Part shown: one piece after another, positions 35,121-44,078 of the stretch | How positions within the stretch are numbered: the first letter of the stretch is position 1 | How the letters are laid out: each line of letters starts with the position of its first letter | Assembly: GCF_021432765.1 (NCBI RefSeq) | Contig: NZ_CP058908.1 | Location: 124,001 to 188,000 of the forward strand | Direction of reading: 5' to 3' | Source: Pseudomonas phenolilytica | GTDB taxonomy: Bacteria > Pseudomonadota > Gammaproteobacteria > Pseudomonadales > Pseudomonadaceae | DNA: 64,000 nucleotides | Made by a program: the position numbers and the translations under genes | Notes under the pieces: model-generated | The model's input: the letters and a program-made list of their open reading frames with translations, nothing else | Databases searched by the model: none | Told to the model about the DNA's origin: nothing

Positions 35121-37178
35121 TTGAAGCTGGAATTGCGCAACAGCCTGTCACGAAGACTCCTGCGAGTGGTTCTGCTGTCCGCACTGGCCGTGGGGCTGGT
35201 TCTCAGCTGTGCGCAGATCATCTTCGGAGCCTACAAGGCCCGTCATCTCATCGCCGACGATGCGCAACGCATCCTGCGCATGACCCGCGACCCCTCGACG
35301 CAGGCGATCTACAGCCTCGACCGAGAAATGGGCAGCCAGGTGATGGAAGGCCTGTTCCAGCACGAGTCCATCCGCGAAGCCTCGATCGGTCATGCCGGCG
35401 AGGAGTTGCTGGCGCACAAGTCGCGCCCCCTGCTGACGCTGCCTTCACGCTGGCTAACCGATCCGATCCTCGGCCGCGACCAGCAGTTCTCCATTCCGCT
35501 GATCGGCCGCGAGCCCTACAACGAACACTATGGCGACCTGCGCATCACCCTCGACACCGCCCGCTATGGCCAGGAGTTCATCCGCGACTCGGTGGTGATC
35601 GCCGTCATCGGTGTCCTGCGCGCACTGACCCTCGGCCTCGTATTGTTCCTCATCTACGAATGGCTGCTGACGCGCCCGCTGACCAAGCTGATCGAGCACT
35701 TGGCGCGCATCAATCCCGACCGTCCCGGCGCGCACAAGCTGCCGCTGATCAAGGGCCACGAACGCAACGAACTGGGCCTCTGGGTCGAGACCGCCAACGG
35801 TCTGCTCGCCGCCATCGAACACAACATGCAGCTGCGTCAGCAGGCCGAGAACAGCCTGCAGCATATGACTCAGTACGACCCCCTGACCGGCCTGCCCAAC
35901 CGCCAGCAGCTGCAGCGCCAGCTCGATCACATCCTCGAGGAAGCGCGTCGCCTGCAACGACGCGTCGCGGTGCTCTGCCTCGGGCTGGACGATTTCAAGG
36001 GCATCAACGAGCAGTTCAGCTATCGCACCGGTGACCGCCTGCTACTGGCGCTGGCCGACCGCCTGCGCTCGCTGGGCGGACGGCTGGACGCCCTGGCACG
36101 CTTGGGAGGCGATCAATTCGTCCTGGTCCTCTCGGGGATCGAGCAGCCCTACGAGGCCGCCGAGCTGGCGCAAACCCTGCTGGATGACCTGGAAACGCCG
36201 CTGGAAGTGGATGGCCAGCGTATCCGTCTGCACGGCACCATCGGCGTCACGCTGTACCCGGAAGACGGCGGCGATACCGAGAAGCTGCTGCAGAAGGCCG
36301 AGCAAACCATGACGCTGGCCAAGAACCGCTCGCGCAATCGCTACCAGTTCTACGTCGCCAGCATCGACAGCGAAATGCGCGCGCGTCGCGAGCTGGAGAA
36401 GGACCTCGGCGAGGCGCTGGCGCATGGCGAGTTCTTCCTCGTCTACCAGCCGCAGGTGGATTACCAGCAGAACTGCATCACCGGTGTCGAAGCGCTGCTG
36501 CGCTGGAAGCACCAGGGCAAGCTGGTGCCGCCCGACCTGTTCATTCCGGTGGCCGAGCAGAACGGCAGCATCATTCCGATCGGCGCCTGGGTACTCGACC
36601 AGGCCTGCCGCCAGTTGCAGGAATGGCGCGGGCTCGGCTTCACCGGCTTGCGCATGGCCGTCAACCTGTCGACCGTTCAGCTGCACCACAGCGGCCTGCC
36701 GCAGATGATCAGCGACCTGCTGCAGAGGCATCAGCTACCGGCCGAAACCCTGGAACTGGAAGTCACCGAAACCGGACTGATGGAAGATATCCAGGCTGCC
36801 CGGCACAACCTGCTGAGCCTGCGGCGATCCGGTGCGCTGATCGCCATCGACGACTTCGGCACCGGCTATTCCTCGCTCAGCTACCTCAAGAGCCTGCCGC
36901 TGGACAAGATCAAGATCGACAAGAGTTTCGTCCAGGACATCGGCCAGGACGAAGGCGCCACCATCGTTCGCGCAGTCATCCAGCTGGGCCGCAGCCTGGG
37001 CATGACGGTCATCGCCGAAGGCGTGGAGACGCCCGAGCAGGAAGCCTACCTGATCGCCGAGGGCTGCCAGGAAGGCCAGGGTTATTACTACAGCAAGCCG
37101 CTGCCGGCACGGGAAATGACCGCGCTCCTGCAGCAGTCCCGCCACTTCACCCGTACGCTCAGTTCGATCCAGCCGTAG
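35121..37178 (+). CDS. bifA: c-di-GMP phosphodiesterase BifA (degenerate GGDEF + EAL)
   Basis: 685 residues: membrane helix (~10-32), periplasmic domain, second helix (~155-178), HAMP-like linker, GGDEF domain with a degenerate GGDQF (329-333), and an EAL domain with E457-A-L, VTETGLMED, DDFGTGYSSL, KIDKSFV and IAEGVET. The EAL residues are intact, so hydrolysis of c-di-GMP is expected, with the GGDQF domain perhaps a GTP sensor. The GGDQF motif, size and position next to sodB match BifA, which lowers biofilm and promotes swarming. I take TTG at 35121 (MKLELRNSLS) as start because AAGGGA lies 7 nt upstream; an earlier TTG at 35082 is in frame. Confidence 0.92.
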   Translation: MKLELRNSLSRRLLRVVLLSALAVGLVLSCAQIIFGAYKARHLIADDAQRILRMTRDPSTQAIYSLDREMGSQVMEGLFQHESIREASIGHAGEELLAHKSRPLLTLPSRWLTDPILGRDQQFSIPLIGREPYNEHYGDLRITLDTARYGQEFIRDSVVIAVIGVLRALTLGLVLFLIYEWLLTRPLTKLIEHLARINPDRPGAHKLPLIKGHERNELGLWVETANGLLAAIEHNMQLRQQAENSLQHMTQYDPLTGLPNRQQLQRQLDHILEEARRLQRRVAVLCLGLDDFKGINEQFSYRTGDRLLLALADRLRSLGGRLDALARLGGDQFVLVLSGIEQPYEAAELAQTLLDDLETPLEVDGQRIRLHGTIGVTLYPEDGGDTEKLLQKAEQTMTLAKNRSRNRYQFYVASIDSEMRARRELEKDLGEALAHGEFFLVYQPQVDYQQNCITGVEALLRWKHQGKLVPPDLFIPVAEQNGSIIPIGAWVLDQACRQLQEWRGLGFTGLRMAVNLSTVQLHHSGLPQMISDLLQRHQLPAETLELEVTETGLMEDIQAARHNLLSLRRSGALIAIDDFGTGYSSLSYLKSLPLDKIKIDKSFVQDIGQDEGATIVRAVIQLGRSLGMTVIAEGVETPEQEAYLIAEGCQEGQGYYYSKPLPAREMTALLQQSRHFTRTLSSIQP

Positions 37179-37189
37179 CGCTGCAGTCG

Positions 37190-38083
37190 CTACCAGCTAC
37201 TCACGCCCAACTGCAGGGCCAGCCACAGCGCACCGCCGAGGCAGGCCAGCGCGGCGGCCGCGGCCTGCCAGTAGAAGCGCCGGGCGAGCACCTCCTCGCC
37301 GTGGCTGGAGAGCACGAACGGTTGCGCCTGCTGCGGGCGCGTCAGGTGCGCGATCGCCGGCGCACTGCTCGCCGTGCGGTGGCGGTCTTGCGCCTCCAGC
37401 CCGGCCGCCAGCCTGACGCGATGCCACTCCTGCTCGTCGAGCCGGCCATCGCCGTCGCGGTCGAAACGCCGCAACAGGCCGGCAAAATCGCCTTTCCACT
37501 GGCGGATCACCTCCGCCTGCGCCCGCTGCTGATCAAGCCCCTGACGACCGCCCCCGAAGGTACGAAACTCGCCGATGGCATACAGCGGCTCGCCTGCGTG
37601 CAGGCGCTCCTCGACGTAGCGGTACTGCCGACCGCCGTTCAGCCAATCCAGCCAGCCGTGGGTCGGCAGCCCGCGTGGATGACGCTGATCGCCGGTCCAG
37701 ACGCGGCGCCATGCTGGCAGTACTTCGGCGCCGCGCGGATCGATCAGGCACTCGCCGCTGGCGTCCGCCAGGCGCAGCCAGGCCTCACTGGTGCCGCGCT
37801 CAATCACCCGCCAGCTGCGGCGCTCACCGGTCCCGCCGTATTCCTCGATGCGGTAGCGCCACCACAGGCACGGCTGACCGCTCAACGGTGCCGTCAGGGG
37901 GGCCGCGCCGCTCTCGCGCAGGACGCCGACCAGTTCCACATAACCCTGCGCGGCCGAGCGAATGCGCGAGGTCGGCGTGTCCTGCAGATGGCGAATCCGC
38001 GACCAGCGGCTCACCCATACCCAGCCGCCCGCCACGCACAACCCAGCGGCCGCGACGAAGGCGAGCAACGCAGCGAAATCCAT
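37190..38083 (-). CDS. GIDE-domain membrane protein with embedded EF-hand
   Basis: 297 residues: an N-terminal membrane helix (FAALLAFVAAAGLCVAGGWVWV), a GIDE-like domain (TPTSRIRSAAQGYVELVGVL, GQPCLWWRYRIEEY), then a canonical calcium-binding EF-hand loop DRDGDGRLDEQEW at ~residues 208-220, and a C-terminal helix (AAAAALACLGGALWLALQLG). GIDE-family proteins in bacteria are usually encoded beside LemA, as here (5 nt from lemA, same strand), and their function is unclear. The catalytic RING part of eukaryotic relatives is missing. Confidence 0.8.
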   Translation of the reverse strand: MDFAALLAFVAAAGLCVAGGWVWVSRWSRIRHLQDTPTSRIRSAAQGYVELVGVLRESGAAPLTAPLSGQPCLWWRYRIEEYGGTGERRSWRVIERGTSEAWLRLADASGECLIDPRGAEVLPAWRRVWTGDQRHPRGLPTHGWLDWLNGGRQYRYVEERLHAGEPLYAIGEFRTFGGGRQGLDQQRAQAEVIRQWKGDFAGLLRRFDRDGDGRLDEQEWHRVRLAAGLEAQDRHRTASSAPAIAHLTRPQQAQPFVLSSHGEEVLARRFYWQAAAAALACLGGALWLALQLGVSSW

Positions 38084-38088
38084 GCGGA

Positions 38089-38661
38089 TCAGCCGAACAG
38101 GGCACGCAGATCGACATCGGCCTTCTGCGCCTCATCGAACTGCAGCAGCGCCGCCGGGCCAAAGGCGAAGGCACGCGCGAGCAGCACATCGGGAAACTGC
38201 TCGATGCGCACGTTGTTCAGATTGACGGCCTCGTTGTACAGCTCGCGTCGATCGGCGATACCGCTTTCCAGCCCGCTGATCCGCTGCTGCAGGTGACGAA
38301 AGCTCTCATCGGCCTTGAGCTGCGGATAGTTCTCGGCGAGCGCGAACAACTGACCGAGACCGGCGCGCAGCCCTGTTTCCGCCGCCCCAAGCGCGGCGAT
38401 ATCGCCCTGCGCGCGAGCGTCGGCTACCGCGCCACGTGCACGGATCACCCGCTCGAGCGTGCTGCGCTCGTGCTGCATGTACTGCTTGCAGGCTTCAACC
38501 AGCTTGGGCAGCTCCTCGTGGCGCTGGCGCAGCAGCACGTCGATGTTCGCCCAAGCCTTGCCGACCCCGTGCTTGAGGCGCACCAGGCCGTTGTAGAGGA
38601 TCACCGCATAGGCGACGACGAGGAACGTCAGCACCGCCACAACCACGAGCGTCAGGTTCAT
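38089..38661 (-). CDS. lemA: LemA family protein
   Basis: 190 residues with an N-terminal membrane helix (LTLVVVAVLTFLVVAYAVILYN) and a helical domain: NGLVRLKHGVGKAWANIDVLL, RRELYNEAVNLNNVRIEQFPDVLLA. These match the LemA family (not the GacS kinase once called LemA). Function is unproven; members are membrane-anchored helical bundles. Promoter and start at 38661 face away from the imelysin operon. Confidence 0.92.
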   Translation of the reverse strand: MNLTLVVVAVLTFLVVAYAVILYNGLVRLKHGVGKAWANIDVLLRQRHEELPKLVEACKQYMQHERSTLERVIRARGAVADARAQGDIAALGAAETGLRAGLGQLFALAENYPQLKADESFRHLQQRISGLESGIADRRELYNEAVNLNNVRIEQFPDVLLARAFAFGPAALLQFDEAQKADVDLRALFG

Positions 38662-38761
38662 CAGGTTTCTCCATGAAGGTCCGGCGATTCAAAAGTGCCA
38701 GCATTCTAGCGACCAGCGCCATTGCGAAGAGAGAGGCGGCGCACGCATTGCCTTTGCACAA

Positions 38762-38780
38762 AATGCAAATCTTTCGCATT
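38762..38780. promoter_or_regulatory. Candidate Fur box upstream of the imelysin operon
   Basis: AATGCAAATCTTTCGCATT is a 19-bp imperfect palindrome with AATGC/GCATT ends and the GCAAAT...CGCATT pattern common in Pseudomonas Fur sites. It lies 76 nt upstream of the first imelysin gene and 100 nt upstream of lemA on the other side. Confidence 0.6.
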
Positions 38781-38855
38781 ATTAAAGGCCGTCACGGCGG
38801 TGCAGGCGTCGCCAGCCGGATCGATCATCGTTCGAACGCAAAAAGGAACCCGCTC

Positions 38856-40193
38856 ATGCTACGCACCCCCACCTGGGCCACCGCGACCTTGCTGGCCGTT
38901 GCCGTCTCTCTTGCCGGCTGCGGCGAGGACCAGAAAACCGCCGAGCAGGCCACCACTGCGCCGGCCACCAGCCAGGCCCAGCCCGCCGCGAGCGCCCCGA
39001 AACTGGACGAACAGGCTGCCAAAGCGGTGGTCAGCCACTACGCCGACCTCGCCCTGGCGGTGTTCAGCGACGCCCATGCCACCGGCGTCAAACTGCAGCA
39101 GGCCGTCGACGCGCTGCTCGCCAACCCCAGCGATGCGACGCTGCAGGCAGCCAAGGAAGCCTGGCTGGCGGCGCGCGTACCCTACATGCAGACCGAAGTG
39201 TTCCGCTTCGGCAACAGCGTGGTCGACGACTGGGAAGGCCAGCTCAACGCCTGGCCGCTGGACGAAGGCCTGATCGACTACGTGAAGGGCGATTATCAGC
39301 ACGCCCTCGGCAACCCCGGCGCGACCGCCAACATCATCGCCAACCGCGAAGTGCAGGTCGGCGAAGACAAGCTCGACGTCAGCGAAATCACCGGTGAGAA
39401 ACTGGCCAGCCTGAACGAATTGGCCGGTTCCGAAGCCAACGTCGCCACCGGCTACCATGCCATCGAATTCCTGCTCTGGGGCCAGGACCTCAACGGTAGC
39501 AACCCCGGCGCCGGGCAGCGCCCGGCCAGTGACTTCATCGCTGGCGACGGCTGCACTGGCGGCAACTGCGACCGCCGCCGCACCTACCTGAAGGCCGTCA
39601 CCGATCTGCTGGTCAGCGATCTGGCCGAGATGGTCGGGCAGTGGCAGGCCGGCGTCGCCGACAACTACCGCGCGTCCCTCGAAGCCGAGCCCGCCCGGAA
39701 CGGCGTACGCAAGATGCTGTTCGGCATGGGCAGCCTCTCGCTCGGCGAGCTGGCCGGCGAGCGCATGAAGGTGGCGCTGGAGGCCAACTCCACCGAAGAC
39801 GAGCACGACTGCTTCAGCGACAACACCCACAACTCGCACTTCTACAACGCCAAGGGCATCCGCAACATCTACCTGGGCGAGTACCAGCGCGTGGATGGCA
39901 GCACCCTCAGCGGCGCGAGCCTGGCTTCGCTGGTGCAGGCGGTCGACCCGCAAGTCGACAGCACCTTGAAGACCGACCTGGAAACCACCGAAGCCAAGCT
40001 GCAAGTGCTGGTGCAGAGTGCCGCGGACGGCGAGGCCTTCGACCAGCTGATCGCCGCGGACAACAGCGCCGGCCAGGAGAAAGTTCGCGCGGCCATCGCC
40101 GCCCTGGTCAAGCAGACCGCCGCCATCGAGCAGGCTGCCGCCACGCTGGGGATCAGCGATCTCAACCCGGATACCGCCGACCACCAGTTCTGA
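38856..40193 (+). CDS. icmP: Imelysin-family periplasmic lipoprotein (IcmP-like)
   Basis: 445 residues. Lipoprotein signal MLRTPTWATATLLAVAVSLAGC with lipobox LAGC, a linker rich in Ala/Thr/Gln, then the imelysin domain with the GxHxxE motif in ATGYHAIEFLLWGQD and a typical DDWEGQLNAWPLDEGLIDYV. The family includes IcmP (insulin-cleaving metalloproteinase) and iron-transport associated EfeO-like proteins; peptidase activity is doubtful for many members and iron handling is favoured. First gene of a four-gene cluster after a Fur-like box; AAAAGGAACC is the ribosome site. Confidence 0.9.
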   Translation: MLRTPTWATATLLAVAVSLAGCGEDQKTAEQATTAPATSQAQPAASAPKLDEQAAKAVVSHYADLALAVFSDAHATGVKLQQAVDALLANPSDATLQAAKEAWLAARVPYMQTEVFRFGNSVVDDWEGQLNAWPLDEGLIDYVKGDYQHALGNPGATANIIANREVQVGEDKLDVSEITGEKLASLNELAGSEANVATGYHAIEFLLWGQDLNGSNPGAGQRPASDFIAGDGCTGGNCDRRRTYLKAVTDLLVSDLAEMVGQWQAGVADNYRASLEAEPARNGVRKMLFGMGSLSLGELAGERMKVALEANSTEDEHDCFSDNTHNSHFYNAKGIRNIYLGEYQRVDGSTLSGASLASLVQAVDPQVDSTLKTDLETTEAKLQVLVQSAADGEAFDQLIAADNSAGQEKVRAAIAALVKQTAAIEQAAATLGISDLNPDTADHQF

Positions 40194-40349
40194 TCGGCGT
40201 AACGCGGGCACGGCATCAAGCCGTGTCCGCGCTCCCACCTCGGCGCCCATTCCGCAATCGCCGTCCACCCAAATGAAAATACCTCTTATTCGAAGGCTGC
40301 CGGACTGGTAAGCTGGCGCCCCGCTTTTTTTCTGTACTCCGGTAGCCTG

Positions 40350-41765
40350 ATGCACCTCTCGCTTCGTATTTCCGCCCTCGCACTGCTGATGCTTGGTCTG
40401 CCTGGCTGCGACGAAGCGCCACGCTTCGAGCATGCCGAGCCCGGCGAAGCGCTGTCGGCTGGCAGTGCGACCGTAATGAAATTCGACCAGAACGCCTTCT
40501 CCGAGCCTTCGGCGAACCTGTCGCCGCTGCGTCGGCTGGACTTCAGCGTCGGCAACAGCTTCTTCCGTAACCCCTGGGTCATCGCGCCCGCCTCGACCAC
40601 TGCGCGCGACGGCCTCGGCCCGCTGTTCAACACCAACGCCTGCCAGAACTGCCACGTCAAGGACGGCCGCGGCCACCCGCCGGAAAGCGACAGCGACAAC
40701 GCGGTATCGCTGCTGGTCCGCCTGTCGATTCCGGCCGGCGCCGAGCATGCGCAGGTGTTGCGCGAGCGCGGCATCGCCCCCGAGCCGGTCTACGGCGGCC
40801 AGCTGCAAGACATGGCTATCCCCGGCGTGGCGCCGGAAGGCCGGGTGCGCCTGAATTACCGCACCCAGCGCGTACGCTTCGCCGACGGCGAGGAGGTGGA
40901 GCTGCGCAAGCCCGAACTGCGCCTGAGCGAACTGGGTTACGGCGCGCTGCATCCGCAAACGCAGTTTTCCGTACGGATCGCGCCGCCGATGATCGGCCTC
41001 GGCCTGCTCGAGGCGATCCCCCAGGATGCGCTGCTGGCCAACGCCGACCCGGACGACCGCGATGGCGATGGCATCTCCGGGCGCGCCAACCGCGTCTTCG
41101 ACCAAGTCAGCCGGCAGACCGTGATCGGCCGTTTCGGCTGGAAGGCCGGCCAGCCGAATCTCAACCAGCAGAACGCCGACGCTTTCTTCAACGACATGGG
41201 CCTGACCAGCCGCTTGTTCAGTGGCAGCAGCTGCACCGAGCAGCAGCGCGAATGCCGCGCCCTGCCGCATGGCGGCGAGCCGGAAGTGAGCGACCCGATC
41301 CTCGCCCAGGTGCTGTTCTACACGCGCAACCTCGGCGTGCCGGCGCGCCGCGATGTCGACGACCCCGAGGTGCTGGCCGGCAAGACCCTGTTCCACCGTG
41401 CCGGCTGCCAGAAATGCCACACCCCGCAGTTCACCACCGGCGCCGATGCCGCCGAGCCGGAGCTGGCCAATCAGCTGATCCGCCCCTACAGCGACCTGCT
41501 GCTGCACGACATGGGCGACGGCCTGGCCGACCATCGCCCCGAGTTCGAGGCCAGCGGCCGCGAATGGCGCACCCCGCCGCTGTGGGGCATCGGCCTGACC
41601 GCCACCGTCGGCGGCGTGACGCGTCTGCTGCACGATGGTCGCGCCCGCACACTGCTCGAAGCCGTGCTCTGGCATGGCGGCGAAGCCGAGGCGGCACGCC
41701 AGACGGTACTGACCTTCGATAGCGGGGAACGCGCCGCGCTGCTGCGCTTTCTCGAATCACTCTGA
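40350..41765 (+). CDS. Di-heme c-type cytochrome lipoprotein (DUF1111, 'thiol oxidoreductase'-like)
   Basis: 471 residues: lipoprotein signal ending LPGC, first heme site CQNCH in NTNACQNCHVKDGRGHPP, second CQKCH in HRAGCQKCHTPQF. Further family motifs are DPDDRDGDGISGRANRVFD, GRFGWKAGQPNL and LLHDMGDGLADH. DUF1111 proteins resemble MauG/di-heme peroxidases and occur beside imelysins in many proteobacteria. An electron-transfer step coupled to iron oxidation or reduction in the periplasm is a reasonable inference. The 156-nt gap before it has an AT-rich patch but no clear promoter. Confidence 0.88.
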   Translation: MHLSLRISALALLMLGLPGCDEAPRFEHAEPGEALSAGSATVMKFDQNAFSEPSANLSPLRRLDFSVGNSFFRNPWVIAPASTTARDGLGPLFNTNACQNCHVKDGRGHPPESDSDNAVSLLVRLSIPAGAEHAQVLRERGIAPEPVYGGQLQDMAIPGVAPEGRVRLNYRTQRVRFADGEEVELRKPELRLSELGYGALHPQTQFSVRIAPPMIGLGLLEAIPQDALLANADPDDRDGDGISGRANRVFDQVSRQTVIGRFGWKAGQPNLNQQNADAFFNDMGLTSRLFSGSSCTEQQRECRALPHGGEPEVSDPILAQVLFYTRNLGVPARRDVDDPEVLAGKTLFHRAGCQKCHTPQFTTGADAAEPELANQLIRPYSDLLLHDMGDGLADHRPEFEASGREWRTPPLWGIGLTATVGGVTRLLHDGRARTLLEAVLWHGGEAEAARQTVLTFDSGERAALLRFLESL

Positions 41766-41841
41766 CCACGCGACCCGGCATGCCTTCGCGCCCCGCATAC
41801 CTGGCTCGCCGAAGCCGCAACCGATTGCCTACGAGGACGCC

Positions 41842-42912
41842 ATGAACTCCCATCGCACCCTGCGCACGACCGCCGCCCTGTTCACCGGCCTGCTGCTCGG
41901 CGCCTGCGCGCCAGCCGAGCCCTTCGGCGCAGCCAGTCAGGCACTGACCGACAACGTGCTGCTGCCAGCCTATACCCAGTGGGCGGAGAGCGACCGTCGC
42001 CTGGCGGCCAGCGCAACGGCGTTCTGCGCCGGCGAACAGACGCTGGACGAGGCGCGCGCCGCCTTCATCGAGGCTCAACGCAGCTGGGCCGGCCTGCAGC
42101 CTTTGATGATCGGGCCGCTGGCCGAAGGCAACCGCGCCTGGCAGGTACAGTTCTGGCCGGACAAGAAGAACCTCGTAGCCCGGCAGGTCGGCGCGTTGCT
42201 CGACAGCAAGCCGCAACTCACCCAGGCCGATCTGGAGAATGCCAGCGTAGTGGTGCAGGGGCTCAGCGCCTATGAATACCTGTTGTTCGACACCGGCATC
42301 GTCCTCGACGCCGCCGGCAAGTCCCGCTACTGCCCGCTGCTGACCGCCATCGGCGCGCATCAGCAGCAACTCTCCGCCGACGTGCTGCAGCAGTGGCAGG
42401 ACGCGGACGGCATGGCTGCACAGCTCAAGACATTTCCCAGCGAGCGCTATGCCGAATCGCGCGAGGCCATCGCCGAGCTGCTGCGCGCGCAGATCAACGG
42501 ACTCGACGGGCTGAAGAAGAAACTCGGTGCGCCGCTCGGCCGGCAGACCAAGGGACAGCCGCAGCCCTATCAGGCCGAGGCCTGGCGCAGCGGTGCGACG
42601 CTGGCCAGCTTCGCGGCCACGCTCGCCAGCGCTGAGCAGCTGTGGAGCGGCGCCAAGGCGGACGGCCTGCGTTCGCTGCTCGGCGACGAGCACGCCGGGC
42701 TGGCGCAGCGCATCGACCAGGGTTACGCCGAGCTGAACCGGCAACTGGCCGCCCTCGATCAGCCGTTCGCCACCCTGCTCGCCGACAGCACAGGGCGTGA
42801 GCAGCTGAACGCGCTGTACCAGCAGCTCGACCAGGTGCATCGCCTGCATCAGAGCGAACTGGCCCGCGCGCTGGGCATTCAGATCGGTTTCAACGCCCAC
42901 GACGGAGACTGA
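41842..42912 (+). CDS. Second imelysin-family lipoprotein with altered signature
   Basis: 356 residues; lipoprotein signal ending LGAC, then an imelysin domain (NVLLPAYTQWAESDRRLAASA, AFIEAQRSWAGLQPLMIGPL). The GxHxxE motif of the first imelysin is replaced by GLSAYEYLLFD, so the metal-binding His is absent while the Glu remains. It is likely non-redundant with the first copy, possibly structural. Two nt separate its stop from the next start, so the two genes are co-translated. Confidence 0.87.
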   Translation: MNSHRTLRTTAALFTGLLLGACAPAEPFGAASQALTDNVLLPAYTQWAESDRRLAASATAFCAGEQTLDEARAAFIEAQRSWAGLQPLMIGPLAEGNRAWQVQFWPDKKNLVARQVGALLDSKPQLTQADLENASVVVQGLSAYEYLLFDTGIVLDAAGKSRYCPLLTAIGAHQQQLSADVLQQWQDADGMAAQLKTFPSERYAESREAIAELLRAQINGLDGLKKKLGAPLGRQTKGQPQPYQAEAWRSGATLASFAATLASAEQLWSGAKADGLRSLLGDEHAGLAQRIDQGYAELNRQLAALDQPFATLLADSTGREQLNALYQQLDQVHRLHQSELARALGIQIGFNAHDGD

Positions 42913-42914
42913 GC

Positions 42915-44009
42915 ATGCAGCGCCGCACCTTCATCGGCCTCGGCAGCGCCCTGCTCGCCGCCGGCGCGCTCGGCGGTTGGGCCATCGCCCGGCATGACGA
43001 CGGCCCGCGCCTCTACTCCGCCCGCGACGATGCCGATGGCCGGCACTATGCGGTCGGCTATCGCCTCGATGGCACCCGCGTATTCGCCACGCCGGTCGCC
43101 GAGCGTTGCCATGACGTCTACGCGCATCCGCACCTGCCGCTGGTGGTGTTCGTCGGCCGCCGACCGAGCCGCGAGAGCTACCTGCTCGACAGCCGCGACG
43201 GCAGCCTGCTGCAAGTGCTGGCCTCGCCGCCGGAACGCCACTTCTATGGCCACGGCGTGTTCCACGCCAGCGGCGAATGGTTCTACACCACCGAGAACGA
43301 CACGCGCGATCCGGGGCGCGGCGTGCTCGGCGTCTATCGCGTCGATCAGCAGCGCCTGCAGCGGGTTGGCGAACACTCGACGCACGGCATCGGCCCGCAC
43401 CAGCTGCTGTGGATGCCGGACGGCGAAACCCTGGTGATCGCCAACGGCGGCATCCGCACCGAAGCCGACAGCCGCGAGAAGATGAACCTCGATGCCATGC
43501 AGCCGAGCCTGGTCCTGCTGCGGCGCGATGGCACGCTGATCAGCAAGGAGCAGCTCCCCGAGCAGATGAACAGCGTGCGCCACCTCGCCGTCGCGGCCGA
43601 TGGCACCATCGTCTCCGGCCAGCAGTACGAAGGCGACCCGCAAGACCGCGTGCCGCTGCTGGCGATCAAGCGGCCGGGCCAGCCCTTCCAGCACTTCCCG
43701 CTGGACGAGGCGCAGCGCCAGAGCATGAACCAGTACACCGCCAGCCTGGCGATTCACGACGAGCTGCGCCTGCTGGCGGTAACCGCACCGCGCGGCAACA
43801 AGGTGTTTGTCTGGAATCTGGACAGCGCACAGCTGCGCGAGGAGATCGCGCTGGCCGACTGCGCCGGGATCGCGGCGGTCGAGCGGGGCTTCGTCGTCAG
43901 TTCCGGCCAGAGTCGCTGCCGGCTGCTCGATTGCCGCGGCGAACGCATCCGCAGCGAACCGCTGCAACTGCCCGCAGGGCTCTGGGACAATCATTTGCGG
44001 GCGATCTGA
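42915..44009 (+). CDS. DUF1513 beta-propeller protein with Tat-like signal
   Basis: 364 residues beginning MQRRTFIGLGSALLAAGALG, a twin-arginine signal of the RRTFIG type. The rest consists of repeated beta-propeller blades (HDVYAHPHLPLVVFVGRRP, HGIGPHQLLWMPDGETLVIANGG, NSVRHLAVAADGTIVSGQQYEGD). This is the DUF1513 family. Export folded through Tat implies a cofactor or folding need. Always found with imelysins and DUF1111 in pseudomonads as far as I recall; function unknown but likely iron uptake. Confidence 0.85.
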   Translation: MQRRTFIGLGSALLAAGALGGWAIARHDDGPRLYSARDDADGRHYAVGYRLDGTRVFATPVAERCHDVYAHPHLPLVVFVGRRPSRESYLLDSRDGSLLQVLASPPERHFYGHGVFHASGEWFYTTENDTRDPGRGVLGVYRVDQQRLQRVGEHSTHGIGPHQLLWMPDGETLVIANGGIRTEADSREKMNLDAMQPSLVLLRRDGTLISKEQLPEQMNSVRHLAVAADGTIVSGQQYEGDPQDRVPLLAIKRPGQPFQHFPLDEAQRQSMNQYTASLAIHDELRLLAVTAPRGNKVFVWNLDSAQLREEIALADCAGIAAVERGFVVSSGQSRCRLLDCRGERIRSEPLQLPAGLWDNHLRAI

Positions 44010-44078
44010 GCTCAAGTTACCGGGCCTACGGCCGAATAAAGGGACGCTCGTTTATCCCTCTACCGAGACGCCCTTTCC

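Noticed and set aside
40270..40300. Second Fur box before the di-heme gene (AATGAAAATACCTCTTATT)
   Set aside because: AT-rich but with poor dyad symmetry; not convincing as a Fur site.
38859..41675. 938-codon minus-strand frame opposite the imelysin and di-heme genes
   Set aside because: Antisense shadow; the plus-strand genes have lipoboxes, heme motifs and ribosome sites.
41842..42912. Active imelysin peptidase
   Set aside because: The GxHxxE motif is degraded to GLSAYE, so a metal-dependent peptidase role is unlikely.
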